From an uncultured Planctomycetaceae bacterium (GTDB taxonomy: Bacteria; Planctomycetota; Planctomycetia; Planctomycetales; Planctomycetaceae): a stretch of 11,692 nucleotides of DNA. A program made the translations under genes and the position numbers. Every line of letters starts with the position of its first letter. Within the stretch, counting starts at the first letter, position 1. The notes under the pieces were generated by a model that ran no database searches, was not told where the DNA came from, and saw only the letters and a program-made list of their open reading frames with translations. Location of the stretch: positions 1 through 11,692 of the forward strand of contig CAIXQV010000652.1 in the NCBI GenBank assembly GCA_903921605.1, in the 5' to 3' direction. Below, piece by piece: positions 1 to 6,950 of the stretch.

Positions 1-792
1 ACCGCTCAGAAAATCCATCTGACCACGGACGGCGCGTTTGATATGGCCACAGGTGCGTTGACCCGACTTTGGCGAGCCTGTCGCCAGGAACAACGAATTC
101 CCGCACAAACAGAGATCGAGGCCGCTCTGGCGATCTCCGGAATGCAACATCTGACACTGAATCCTCAGGAGAACAGCGTCGCCTTTCGCACTCCCGGGAT
201 TCTGCTGGATCCTGGGGCAATCGGAAAAGGCTACGCACTCGACGATGCCGCCCTGCAATTGCAGCAGATTGAACATTCCCCCCAATCTTTTCTGCTTCAC
301 GGAGGTCACAGCAGTCTCAAAGCCTTCGGGCCTCACAATGGGCATCCCGGATGGCCGATTGGAATTGGGAATCCACTGTTCACTGAACAGCGCCTCGGAA
401 CAATGCTGCTTTGTGACAGGGCCATGGCCACCAGCGGTTCAAATATCCAGTTTTACAGACACGAAGGCCGTCGTTACGGTCACATTCTCGATCCTCGGAC
501 TGGCTGGCCGGTGGACGGAATGCTGTCCGTGACCGTTCTCGCCCCCTCCGCAGCCGTCGCAGACGCTCTATCGACCGCGTTTTTCGTCATGGGCGTCGAA
601 AAAGCCTGCCTGTGTTGTAAGAATTGGCCAGAAGTTGGTGCTATCCTGATTCCTTTTCCGGACAAGGGCCGGAAAGTTTGCCCAACGGTGATCGGAATCC
701 CTGAAGACCATATCGTCTGGGATGAGGATCAGGTTGTGCTGCAGGACGGTCTTTCGTTCCTAAAGCAGGCCAGTTCTGATGCAACGCTTTAA
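1..792 (+). CDS. apbE: FAD:protein FMN transferase, ApbE family (5' truncated by window edge)
   Basis: ApbE enzymes use FAD to attach FMN covalently to a threonine or serine of extracytoplasmic electron-transfer proteins, with Mg2+. The frame is open from base 1, so the gene starts upstream; 263 residues are visible and the N-terminus (including any signal peptide or lipobox) is missing. Family landmarks appear in order (numbering from base 1): GAFDMATGALTRLW near residues 11-24, DPGAIGKGYALDDA near 70-84, TSGS at 144-147, HILDPRTG at 161-168, and ADALST at 187-192. D188 and T192 fit the conserved Asp/Thr metal ligands of the family. The ATG at 43 is internal to the conserved GAFDM segment and is not the start. 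The gene ends at a TAA that forms part of a hairpin. I found no obvious S/T-G-A-S/T flavinylation target in the proteins of this window, so its substrate is probably encoded elsewhere. Confidence 0.9.
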   Translation, partial: TAQKIHLTTDGAFDMATGALTRLWRACRQEQRIPAQTEIEAALAISGMQHLTLNPQENSVAFRTPGILLDPGAIGKGYALDDAALQLQQIEHSPQSFLLHGGHSSLKAFGPHNGHPGWPIGIGNPLFTEQRLGTMLLCDRAMATSGSNIQFYRHEGRRYGHILDPRTGWPVDGMLSVTVLAPSAAVADALSTAFFVMGVEKACLCCKNWPEVGAILIPFPDKGRKVCPTVIGIPEDHIVWDEDQVVLQDGLSFLKQASSDATL

Positions 793-815
793 AATTATTC
801 GCTGCGAATAGTTTT
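791..815 (+). terminator. AT-rich hairpin followed by T's at the apbE stop
   Basis: AAAATTATTCG (791-801) pairs with CGAATAGTTTT (805-815) around a three-base loop. The 11-base stem contains one T-G wobble pair, and its right arm ends in TTTT. It begins inside the apbE stop codon, so it fits a simple, possibly bidirectional intrinsic terminator. The stem is AT-rich, so efficiency is uncertain. Confidence 0.45.
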
Positions 816-909
816 GGTTGGCTGGCTTCAGATCCTTATTTTAGATGATTCCTGCGGCATCCAAACTGTCAAACTCCCGCCGAACCCACTCTCCCGGAGC
901 TCGTTTCCT

Positions 910-2091
910 GTGACTGATATTCGTCGATATTCATTCGCCGCTGTAGTCCTGCTGGTCGTGCTGCGACTCGGTCTGGGCTGGCAGTTGCTGTACGAGGGAC
1001 TTTGGAAGATTGACACCCTCAGCACTTCCTATCCGTGGTCCTCGGATGGCTATCTGAAGAGCGCGCAAGGTCCCATGCGAAACGTGTTTCGCGCGATGAC
1101 CGGCGACCCCGACGACAAAAACTGGCTGGATGAAGAGTTGGTGGCTCGGCGATGGGATCAGTGGAAGTCTCGCTTCGCCGCTCACTATGGTGTTGATGAA
1201 CGACAAATTGGACGGCTGAACGCTTTGATCGATGGACCGTCCGCCTTCGCATCTCCTCTCGAATCTCTTCCTGCGGGTGTTGATTTCAAAGCCGCAAAGC
1301 TGGACGGCACCGTGAGCTTCGATGCCAAAGCCAAACAACTGCGAGTCGACGGCAAGAAGCATCTATTGGCAACAGAGAAAGCGACACTGGAAGAACAAGT
1401 GGCTGATAAAGAAGGTGCGGAGTACGACAACTATCGCAAGGCTCTGAACGATGTGTTCACTCGCGCGAGCAAACTGTCTTACAAAGAACGTACCCGTGCC
1501 CATCTGATGGGGAACCCGGATAACTCCGGAAACATTAACGGCCGGATCAGCCAGCTCAAACTTTACTCAGAGATGGTCGAGCGTTACGAAGACAAGCTGT
1601 CTGCGGCCCACATCACCTTCGAAATGGATCATTTGAATCGCGTTTGGTCGGATGCTCGAGCAAAAGGGCGAGAGCTGGCCGGACCGATCATGGCGATGGA
1701 TGTGGAACTGAAGGAAGACGCAATGGATATCCTGTCGGTGGATCAGTTAAAACGAGGACCACTGCCGGCTCCGTGGACTCCGATCAAGATTGTTGACACG
1801 CTCACGATCGCCGGACTGGCCGGCCTGGGCATTCTGCTGATTATTGGACTTTTCACCCGCTTCGCTGCATTCTCTGCCGCTTTCATGGTCTTCGGTTTTT
1901 ATATGGCCATGCCGCCGCTGCCGGGAGTCCCCGACGCGCCGGGTCCGGAACATAGCTTCATCGTCAATAAAAACCTGATCGAAGTCCTGGCTCTGCTGGC
2001 TCTGGCCAGCGTTCCCAGCGGGCAATGGTTTGGAATGGACAACCTGCTGGGCCGGGTCTTTTCCGGAAAAAGCGAATCTGCGGCGAAGTAG
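910..2091 (+). CDS. DoxX-like membrane protein with a ~250-residue extramembrane insert
   Basis: DoxX/DoxD-type proteins are small four-helix membrane proteins, some linked to quinone or thiol redox chemistry; the function of this version is unknown. I place the start at GTG 910, giving 393 residues. GGAG at 896-899 lies 10 bases upstream, and the first helix follows directly. An upstream in-frame TTG at 814 would add 32 non-membrane residues and sits in the terminator hairpin. Helix 1 (about 8-28) runs into [16 protein letters not shown], the typical DoxX 'R-LG-G-K' signature. Helices 2-4 lie near 297-316, 319-337 and 355-371. Between helices 1 and 2 is a charged, helix-rich segment (about 40-290), whereas classical DoxX proteins have only short loops there. 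It lies 59 bases upstream of the Gfo/Idh/MocA gene on the same strand, so co-expression is plausible. Confidence 0.8.
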   Translation: MTDIRRYSFAAVVLLVVLRLGLGWQLLYEGLWKIDTLSTSYPWSSDGYLKSAQGPMRNVFRAMTGDPDDKNWLDEELVARRWDQWKSRFAAHYGVDERQIGRLNALIDGPSAFASPLESLPAGVDFKAAKLDGTVSFDAKAKQLRVDGKKHLLATEKATLEEQVADKEGAEYDNYRKALNDVFTRASKLSYKERTRAHLMGNPDNSGNINGRISQLKLYSEMVERYEDKLSAAHITFEMDHLNRVWSDARAKGRELAGPIMAMDVELKEDAMDILSVDQLKRGPLPAPWTPIKIVDTLTIAGLAGLGILLIIGLFTRFAAFSAAFMVFGFYMAMPPLPGVPDAPGPEHSFIVNKNLIEVLALLALASVPSGQWFGMDNLLGRVFSGKSESAAK

Positions 2092-2150
2092 AACGATCAA
2101 CCGAATTCAAAAACATCAAAGACAAAATAGTAAAATATTGGAGATCAATC

Positions 2151-3707
2151 ATGGAACTCACACCAGAACAGACGCAGATCGGGAAGGACAACTTCAACGA
2201 AGCTGTCGGGTTTACTCGACGAGATGTCCTGAAGACAGCCGCCGCCGGCAGCATCGGCCTCGGCGCTTTGTACTTTGACTATCAGAAGCTGAACGGCACG
2301 CCAGTCAAAGCGGCGTTCATCGGCTGTGGCGACGAAGCCAACGTGTTGATTACCGAACATCCTCCGGAGTACATGGAGATCGTGGCGGTCGCGGATCCAC
2401 GACCTTCCAACATCGAACGAACATTCAAAGGCAGCCATCCAGAAGCACGCATCGGCCTGAACAAGAAGCTGGGTCAGGCCAAGGCTTCAGAAATCAAGGT
2501 GTACAAAGATCATCTGGAATTGCTCGAAGCCCGCAAGAAGGGCGAAGTCGAGTTTGAGATGGTCGTCATTGCAGTACCACTCAGTCAGCATGCCCCGATT
2601 GCAATTACCTGCCTTGACGCAGGTCTGCATGTGCTGACAGAAAAGCTGATGGCACACAATATTACTCAGTGCAAGCAGATGATTCGCAAGGCCGAAGAAA
2701 AGGGCCTTCTGCTGGCCGTCGGGCATCAGCGTCATTACAGCGTGCTGTACGACAACGCTAACGATCTGATCAAGAAGGGCTTGCTGGGCGATATCAAGTT
2801 CATTCGTGCTCAGTGGCATCGCAATAACAGCTTCCCCGGTCGTGATAGCTGGCGAAAATGGGACCGTGATGCCGATGCGAAGAAAGACAAAGAGACGCTG
2901 CTGGAGATGGAAAAATCCGGTCGTCTCAAGGAGCTTGGTTACGAAAGTGCCAAACAACTGATCGACTGGCGTTTGTACAATTCCACAGGCGGCGGCCTGA
3001 TGGCAGAACTTGGCAGCCATCAAATGGACGCGTCCAGCATCTTCCTGGGCAAGAAGCATCCTCTGGCAGTTCAGGGTTACGGTGGAAAGAACTTCTACGG
3101 TGTCAAAGGCGTGGGGCCGGAAGAGAACTGGGTGGACGATCGCGACATCGACGACCACATTTATGTGACTCTCGAATTCCCAGGCAAGCACTACGAAGAG
3201 GATAAGAACGATGTTGCGATCGTGACGTATTCGTCGATCAACACGAATCGTCAGGAGCCGTACGGCGAAACTGTCTTCGGCAGCCGTGGCACTCTGATCA
3301 TGAAGACCGAAATGGAAGCCCTGCTTTATAAGGAAGAAAGTCCTTCCAGCGGTGGTGGTCTCGAACAGCGTCTGTGGGTCATTGACAATTCCAAAGGTGG
3401 CGGCCCAGCGCTCGATAGCTACAACACGGCAGCCCCTTCTGCAGCGGGTGCGATGGCGAAGGGCACGATGGGCGATAAAGTCAGCCGTGGCTATCGTGAA
3501 GAAATGGAACACTTTTGCTACTGCATCCGCAATGGCAAGGGCTGGCAGGAACTGCGTTGCAATGGTCGAGTCGCCATGGCTGACGCGATCATGGCGTTGA
3601 CAGCGAACCTGGCGATGAAGCACAAAAAGCGAATCGTGTTTAAGGAAGAGTGGTTCGATGCGTCGAGCGATGCTGTTCCTGAAACCGACGAACAGATTCC
3701 ATCCTGA
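2151..3707 (+). CDS. Gfo/Idh/MocA family oxidoreductase, Tat-exported
   Basis: NAD(P)-dependent sugar or inositol dehydrogenase-like protein of 518 residues. Start ATG 2151 is chosen because GGAG (2140-2143) precedes it by 7 bases; a longer open frame from 2025 would overlap the DoxX gene. A twin-arginine motif, TRRDVLK (22-28), followed by a small-residue hydrophobic stretch, indicates Tat export, so the enzyme probably carries its cofactor folded across the membrane. The Rossmann fold begins with [12 protein letters not shown] (about 55-66). The usual EKP catalytic-lysine motif is EKL (164-166), GHQRHY (191-196) follows, and the conserved His/Asp motif reads ELGSHQMD (286-293, H290 and D293). 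A lysine- and aspartate-rich insert lies before GGGLMAELG. Substrate cannot be read from sequence. A DUF1080 gene 2 kb downstream makes 3-keto-glycoside formation a reasonable hypothesis. The upstream gap is AT-rich and may hold a promoter, but no clear boxes were found. Confidence 0.92.
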   Translation: MELTPEQTQIGKDNFNEAVGFTRRDVLKTAAAGSIGLGALYFDYQKLNGTPVKAAFIGCGDEANVLITEHPPEYMEIVAVADPRPSNIERTFKGSHPEARIGLNKKLGQAKASEIKVYKDHLELLEARKKGEVEFEMVVIAVPLSQHAPIAITCLDAGLHVLTEKLMAHNITQCKQMIRKAEEKGLLLAVGHQRHYSVLYDNANDLIKKGLLGDIKFIRAQWHRNNSFPGRDSWRKWDRDADAKKDKETLLEMEKSGRLKELGYESAKQLIDWRLYNSTGGGLMAELGSHQMDASSIFLGKKHPLAVQGYGGKNFYGVKGVGPEENWVDDRDIDDHIYVTLEFPGKHYEEDKNDVAIVTYSSINTNRQEPYGETVFGSRGTLIMKTEMEALLYKEESPSSGGGLEQRLWVIDNSKGGGPALDSYNTAAPSAAGAMAKGTMGDKVSRGYREEMEHFCYCIRNGKGWQELRCNGRVAMADAIMALTANLAMKHKKRIVFKEEWFDASSDAVPETDEQIPS

Positions 3708-3732
3708 GCTTTCGAAACGTGGGCTATCGGTT

Positions 3733-3749
3733 CCTGAGTCCTTCTCAGG
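3733..3749 (+). repeat. Small hairpin after the oxidoreductase gene
   Basis: CCTGAG (3733-3738) and CTCAGG (3744-3749) form a 6-base stem with a 5-base loop, starting 26 bases after the stop at 3707. No T-tract follows, so it is at best a weak terminator or 3'-end stabiliser. Confidence 0.3.
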
Positions 3750-3774
3750 GCCTGGCAACTTAACACTGACACAA

Positions 3775-3802
3775 CGGCGGGATCTCCTCACAGATCCCGC
3801 CG
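3775..3802 (+). terminator. Perfect 11-bp GC-rich hairpin (terminator-like, no T-tract)
   Basis: CGGCGGGATCT (3775-3785) and AGATCCCGCCG (3792-3802) are perfect inverted repeats around a 6-base loop. On the plus strand GGAACCC follows instead of a T-run, so it is not a canonical intrinsic terminator. It could stop transcription weakly, stabilise the upstream mRNA end, or control the small ORF that starts 12 bases later, whose likely ribosome-binding GGGAA (3802-3806) touches the stem. Confidence 0.5.
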
Positions 3803-3814
3803 GGAACCCAGACC

Positions 3815-3922
3815 ATGGCGCGCTGGCCTGACAATCCTCGTTCCAACTTTATCGCTCTCGGGCTGATTTTTGTGCTGTTCCCGCTGCTGGCCTGGGCGTG
3901 TGTGTGGTTTATGAAGCGGTAG
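3815..3922 (+). CDS. Probable 35-residue single-pass membrane peptide
   Basis: ATG 3815 to TAG 3920-3922 encodes 35 residues. The N-terminus is polar with two arginines (MARWPDNPRSNF). An uninterrupted hydrophobic stretch from about residue 13 to 33 (starting IALGLIFVLFPLLAW) is followed by a basic KR tail. That is the layout of a small transmembrane protein. GGGAA at 3802-3806, 8 bases before the ATG, is a possible ribosome-binding site. It lies between two palindromic structures in the gap between the oxidoreductase and MFS genes. I recognise no family. It could be a chance ORF, but the clean hydrophobic segment and Shine-Dalgarno spacing argue for a real gene. Confidence 0.45.
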   Translation: MARWPDNPRSNFIALGLIFVLFPLLAWACVWFMKR

Positions 3923-3929
3923 GGTCATT

Positions 3930-4004
3930 CCGGCGAGCGGCTGGGCGTGCGCCCTCCGAGCCAACGCGCTGTGCTCGGAGGGTTAACACTCTGCCGCTCG
4001 CCGG
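3930..4004. repeat. Nested palindromic element (12-bp outer and 10-bp inner arms)
   Basis: The outer arms CCGGCGAGCGGC (3930-3941) and GCCGCTCGCCGG (3993-4004) are perfectly complementary. Inside them, CCCTCCGAGC (3952-3961) pairs with GCTCGGAGGG (3973-3982) around an 11-base loop. The whole can fold as a two-tier stem on either strand. It begins 8 bases after the small ORF. It may be a REP-like intergenic repeat or a transcript-end structure. Its outer arm shares GCTCGCCG with the palindrome at 11624-11691. Confidence 0.6.
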
Positions 4005-4041
4005 CGCATTTTGAACTCGTGATGTTCTGAAAGATCTGATT

Positions 4042-5541
4042 GTGTCTAACGCTGATCCTGCCGCAAAACCTGCGGTATCGTCCGTCAATAAATCCACGCT
4101 GATGATCGTCTTCATGACGGTCTTTATCGATCTGCTGGGCTTTGGCATTGTTCTCCCGTTGCTGCCAAGATACGCCGCGTGGTTCAATGCCAGCAAGATG
4201 CAACTTGGACTGCTGATGGCCTCATTCTCCGCCATGCAGTTTCTGTTCGCTCCGATGTGGGGCGGCTTGTCAGATAGAGTCGGACGTCGCCCGATTCTGA
4301 TGCTGGGACTTTGTGGCTCTGCGTTCTCGTACGGACTCTTCGGTTTTGTTTCGTCACAGGGCCGTGATTTCGCATGGCTCGGACTTGGTGCTTTGCCCTG
4401 GCTGTTTATCACCCGCATCGGTGCCGGGATTGCCGGAGCCACGATCTCAACAGCTCAGGCAGTCATCGCTGACTGCACGGGTGCTGAAAACCGCGGCAAG
4501 GGCATGGCTCTGATCGGAGCTGCTTTCGGTATCGGCTTTACCTTCGGGCCTCTGATCGGCGCAGCCTGCGTCTCCGAAGACGCTGCGGTGGCGCTCAGTG
4601 ATTCGCAATTGGCGATGGTGAAGTCATGGAAGGATGATGACTCGACTACGCTGAGTTCAGCAGAATTCATTGGGTTACTAAATGACACAGAGTCATCATC
4701 GAAAGCAAAGCCGATCGAAGGAGCCAATAAAGAAGCTATCAATCTGCTTCTGCCGACGCCTCTGGCCCGCAATGAACTCAAGCGACAGTTGCTGACCCCT
4801 CCTTCTGGTCTGCCCGGTTACGTCGCGTGTACTCTGTCCGCAATCGCACTACTGCTTGCAGCGATGAAACTTCAGGAATCACGACGGCCATCCGAACAGG
4901 CTCAGCGATCAACTCATCGAGCGTTCCGGCCGAGTGAAGTTCTGCGGCACCTGACAACGCCCGGCATGTCAACAATCCTGTTCGCCGTCTTCATTACCAC
5001 ATTCGGCTTCGCGCAGTTTGAGAGTACTCTGTCGCTGCTGACAAGGGAATTTGGTTACGGCAGTCGCTGGAACTTTCTGCTGTATGCCTATGTCGGATTG
5101 GTGCTCACCATCGGACAAGGCATGCTGGTTCGCCGCATGCTGCCTCGCCTCGGCGAACGCCGCATGGCCTTGATCGGCGTCACGCTGATGACAACGGGCT
5201 TTGTGCTGATCGGACTGACGGGGCTGAGAATTCTTCCTCCGCCGTCACTCTGGTTTATTCTGCCGATTGTGGTGATTGGATTCTCAGCGGTGACGCCATC
5301 ACTGCAGTCCTTGCTCTCTCAGGCTGCTTCCAGCGATGAACAGGGCTCTGTGCTTGGAACAGGCCAGAGCTTGTCATCACTCGCTCGAATCCTCGGACCT
5401 TTCCTGGGCATTCAATTGCTGGGCCTGTCGACCTCAATGCCCTACTTCCTCGGCGCCTGCCTCATCCTGAGTGGCGGCGCTTTGATTACTCGACTGCCGG
5501 GCAAGAAAACTGTCCAGGATGTCGCAGCGAGTGAAGGTTGA
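4042..5541 (+). CDS. MFS transporter, TetA/DHA1-like, with ~80-residue periplasmic insert
   Basis: Proton-coupled major facilitator transporter of 499 residues, inner membrane. The start is GTG 4042; only a weak purine run (GAAAG) lies upstream, but no better start precedes the first helix. Helix 1 contains DLLGFGIVLPLLPRYA (30-45), typical of the TetA-like drug:H+ antiporter branch. Motif A follows as GGLSDRVGRRP (74-84) in the loop after helix 2. Helix 5 ends near GAAFGIGFTFGPLIGAA. A polar insert from about 178 to 256 then separates helices 5 and 6, where relatives have only a short loop. It includes KDDDSTTLSSAEF (197-209), faintly like a degenerate EF-hand loop. The C-terminal half has six more hydrophobic segments. 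Substrate is unknown: drug efflux is the family default, but the neighbouring sugar enzymes make sugar or keto-sugar movement possible. Confidence 0.88.
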   Translation: MSNADPAAKPAVSSVNKSTLMIVFMTVFIDLLGFGIVLPLLPRYAAWFNASKMQLGLLMASFSAMQFLFAPMWGGLSDRVGRRPILMLGLCGSAFSYGLFGFVSSQGRDFAWLGLGALPWLFITRIGAGIAGATISTAQAVIADCTGAENRGKGMALIGAAFGIGFTFGPLIGAACVSEDAAVALSDSQLAMVKSWKDDDSTTLSSAEFIGLLNDTESSSKAKPIEGANKEAINLLLPTPLARNELKRQLLTPPSGLPGYVACTLSAIALLLAAMKLQESRRPSEQAQRSTHRAFRPSEVLRHLTTPGMSTILFAVFITTFGFAQFESTLSLLTREFGYGSRWNFLLYAYVGLVLTIGQGMLVRRMLPRLGERRMALIGVTLMTTGFVLIGLTGLRILPPPSLWFILPIVVIGFSAVTPSLQSLLSQAASSDEQGSVLGTGQSLSSLARILGPFLGIQLLGLSTSMPYFLGACLILSGGALITRLPGKKTVQDVAASEG

Positions 5542-5561
5542 AAAGCAAATGTCCCGATACG

Positions 5562-5582
5562 CCACCGGGTTCACCCCGGTGG
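5562..5582 (+). terminator. Hairpin terminator candidate between convergent genes
   Basis: CCACCGGG (5562-5569) and CCCGGTGG (5575-5582) form a perfect 8-bp stem with a TTCAC loop, 20 bases after the MFS stop. TTTACAGGCTTTT follows, a broken T-tract. The position between the MFS gene (+) and the DUF1080 gene (-) fits a terminator. It may also be one copy of a dispersed intergenic palindrome. Confidence 0.5.
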
Positions 5583-5650
5583 TTTACAGGCTTTTGCACC
5601 AGTACTTCATCAATCGCTGTCAGTGATCCCTCCGCCTCAAGCCCGGGCAA

Positions 5651-6409
5651 CTATTCTTCCTTCTCTTCCGGTGGCAGCGAACGCACTCGCACGTTCTTCA
5701 AGCGTCCGGTTGTGGAATAGGTTGAAAAGCCAAACGGCTTGGATCGATCAACTTCAAACCGAGTTCCGATCTTCATGTCGGTTGTATCAACGTCAACAAT
5801 CTTGGCGTCATCCAACCAGGCATGCAGATGCTTGTTCCGCACGACGATGCGGACCTTGTACCACTGGCCCTTTTCAAACGTCTGATAGCTGGTCGTTTGA
5901 TTCTCTGAAGCGTCCATCCCGTTGAGGCTGGAGATTCCGCAAACGCCACCACCCCAGCCGCCCAGAATCAGAGAGCAATAGCTGTCTTTGACTGGGAACG
6001 TCAGGCCAGCGAAGAAATCACTGCCAGCTGCTCGTTGAGCTTCGTACTGGATTTCGTAGTCGACCTTCGGGATCTCCTGCTCGGTATGAATCCCCGATAG
6101 GTCGGATCCCTGACTGATCACGACTTCACCATTCTCGACGTACACTTCCCCTTCGCCGCCGAAGTTGGTGATCTTCCAGCCTTCCAGATCTTTGCCGTTG
6201 AACAACTGTTTCCAGCCGTCCTTGTCGACCTTCTTCGAATCTGATGACTTTGGCTTCTCTTCCGTCTTTTCTGCTACGGGCTTCTCTGCGGCGGGCTTTT
6301 CAGCCTTCACGTCTTCCGCTTGAATTGGTGATGATCCCACAACGGCAGCACACAGGGCTGCAGCGAAGACGGGCCTTCGGCAGAAGAAACTGAACAGGGT
6401 TGATGACAT
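5651..6409 (-). CDS. Secreted DUF1080 / 3-keto-disaccharide hydrolase family protein
   Basis: The 252-residue product begins with a Sec signal peptide: arginines at 11-12, a hydrophobic core at about 13-27 and likely cleavage after SPIQA (31). A low-complexity linker rich in AEKP-type repeats (about 35-60) leads into the domain. The domain opens with WKQLFNGKDLEGWK (66-79), the hallmark 'LFNGKdLsGW' of DUF1080, and continues as a beta-rich lectin-like sandwich to SLPPEEKEE at the end. Characterised members cleave 3-keto-glycosides; others may only bind sugars. The start ATG at 6409 has AGGAG (complement of 6418-6422) 8 bases upstream. Catalytic residues cannot be assigned by eye. The gene faces the MFS gene and is 2 kb from a Gfo/Idh/MocA oxidoreductase that could supply a 3-keto substrate. 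Confidence 0.88.
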   Translation of the reverse strand: MSSTLFSFFCRRPVFAAALCAAVVGSSPIQAEDVKAEKPAAEKPVAEKTEEKPKSSDSKKVDKDGWKQLFNGKDLEGWKITNFGGEGEVYVENGEVVISQGSDLSGIHTEQEIPKVDYEIQYEAQRAAGSDFFAGLTFPVKDSYCSLILGGWGGGVCGISSLNGMDASENQTTSYQTFEKGQWYKVRIVVRNKHLHAWLDDAKIVDVDTTDMKIGTRFEVDRSKPFGFSTYSTTGRLKNVRVRSLPPEEKEE

Positions 6410-6950
6410 TGGTGGGACTCCTGAACGAAGGAGGATTGGGAATTTCCATGAATCATGGCTGGTTGTTGATCAATCGTAACCAGCAGCGTCAGCGAGGGAA
6501 GTCTGCAAATGAACGCAGGCAATTCCTTTCCTCAATGACATTTCGGGTTGTGAATACCCCTGAAATCAATAGCCCGCAGGCCATGCGGAACAAGCATAAA
6601 CACCATTGCTCCATGAAACATTGCTATCCAGCCATTTTCTGGCGAAACTACGAGGCGCCGGGGAAAGCCGGATTGTTGTCGTTCGGAGTGACCGTTTCGT
6701 TCGCAGTGCTGGCTTTAGCCGGCATTCCAGCCTGAATTGGAACCCAAAGACCAACGAAAATCGGCACCACGAGGCAATTCGACCGCCAGGTCAGTTGGCT
6801 CAGACCGCTTCCCAGCCCCGGGAAATCCTGACGGAGCCGTTCGAAAATCGCCGATCATGCCTGCCAGAAGCAGCGCTACGCGGTAGGATTTTCGGGCAGC
6901 TTCCGCCGCATTCAAACCGGAAACAAGTGAACATTTAGGCAGTATCAACG
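6410..6950. other. 541-base divergent intergenic region, no convincing gene
   Basis: This stretch separates the minus-strand DUF1080 gene from the plus-strand ferredoxin gene, so it must contain both upstream control regions. Open frames of 60-110 codons occur in several phases, but their products look random, overlap one another and lack ribosome-binding sites. One 40-residue frame (6613-6735) ends in a hydrophobic stretch but has no Shine-Dalgarno. Weak inverted repeats are present, for example TTTC-GGG (6541-6547) against CCC-CT-GAAA (6557-6565). A decayed gene cannot be excluded. Confidence 0.5.
6446..6458. promoter_or_regulatory. Inverted repeat upstream of the DUF1080 gene, possible operator
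   Basis: CCATGA-A-TCATGG is a perfect 6-bp inverted repeat 37 bases upstream of the DUF1080 start codon. A TTGATCAA palindrome lies at 6466-6473. Position and symmetry would suit a regulator site, but short palindromes arise by chance and no promoter boxes could be fixed. Confidence 0.2.

Larger units (their letters stand above)
3708..4041. other. Intergenic region between oxidoreductase and MFS genes
   Basis: This 334-base gap holds a small hairpin (3733-3749), a perfect 11-bp hairpin (3775-3802), the possible 35-residue membrane ORF (3815-3922) and a nested palindrome (3930-4004). The last 37 bases before the MFS start show no clear promoter boxes. Long frames on the minus strand here run out of the MFS gene and look like shadows. 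Confidence 0.6.

Noticed and set aside
814..909. TTG-initiated 32-residue N-terminal extension of the DoxX-like protein
   Set aside because: The TTG lies in the terminator-like hairpin, the extension has no conserved character, and GTG 910 has a well-spaced GGAG.
2487..3791. Long minus-strand open frame (434 codons) opposite the oxidoreductase gene
   Set aside because: It is antisense to a clear Gfo/Idh/MocA gene. Its product shows no coherent domain or signal, and the frame is explained by the codon composition of the real gene.
3909..4442. Minus-strand open frame (177 codons) over the start of the MFS gene
   Set aside because: It crosses the palindromic element and the MFS helix 1-4 region, and its product lacks any recognisable motif.
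814..6409. ApbE flavinylation target motif in the neighbouring proteins
   Set aside because: I looked for S/T-G-A-S/T contexts in the DoxX, oxidoreductase, MFS and DUF1080 products and saw no convincing site, so I do not claim a substrate in this window.
6613..6735. 40-residue frame with a hydrophobic C-terminus in the divergent gap
   Set aside because: No Shine-Dalgarno precedes the ATG and the hydrophobic stretch ends abruptly at the stop; weaker than the 3815-3922 candidate.
6606..6938. Plus-strand 110-codon frame upstream of the ferredoxin gene
   Set aside because: Composition looks random, there is no ribosome-binding site, and competing frames overlap it on both strands.
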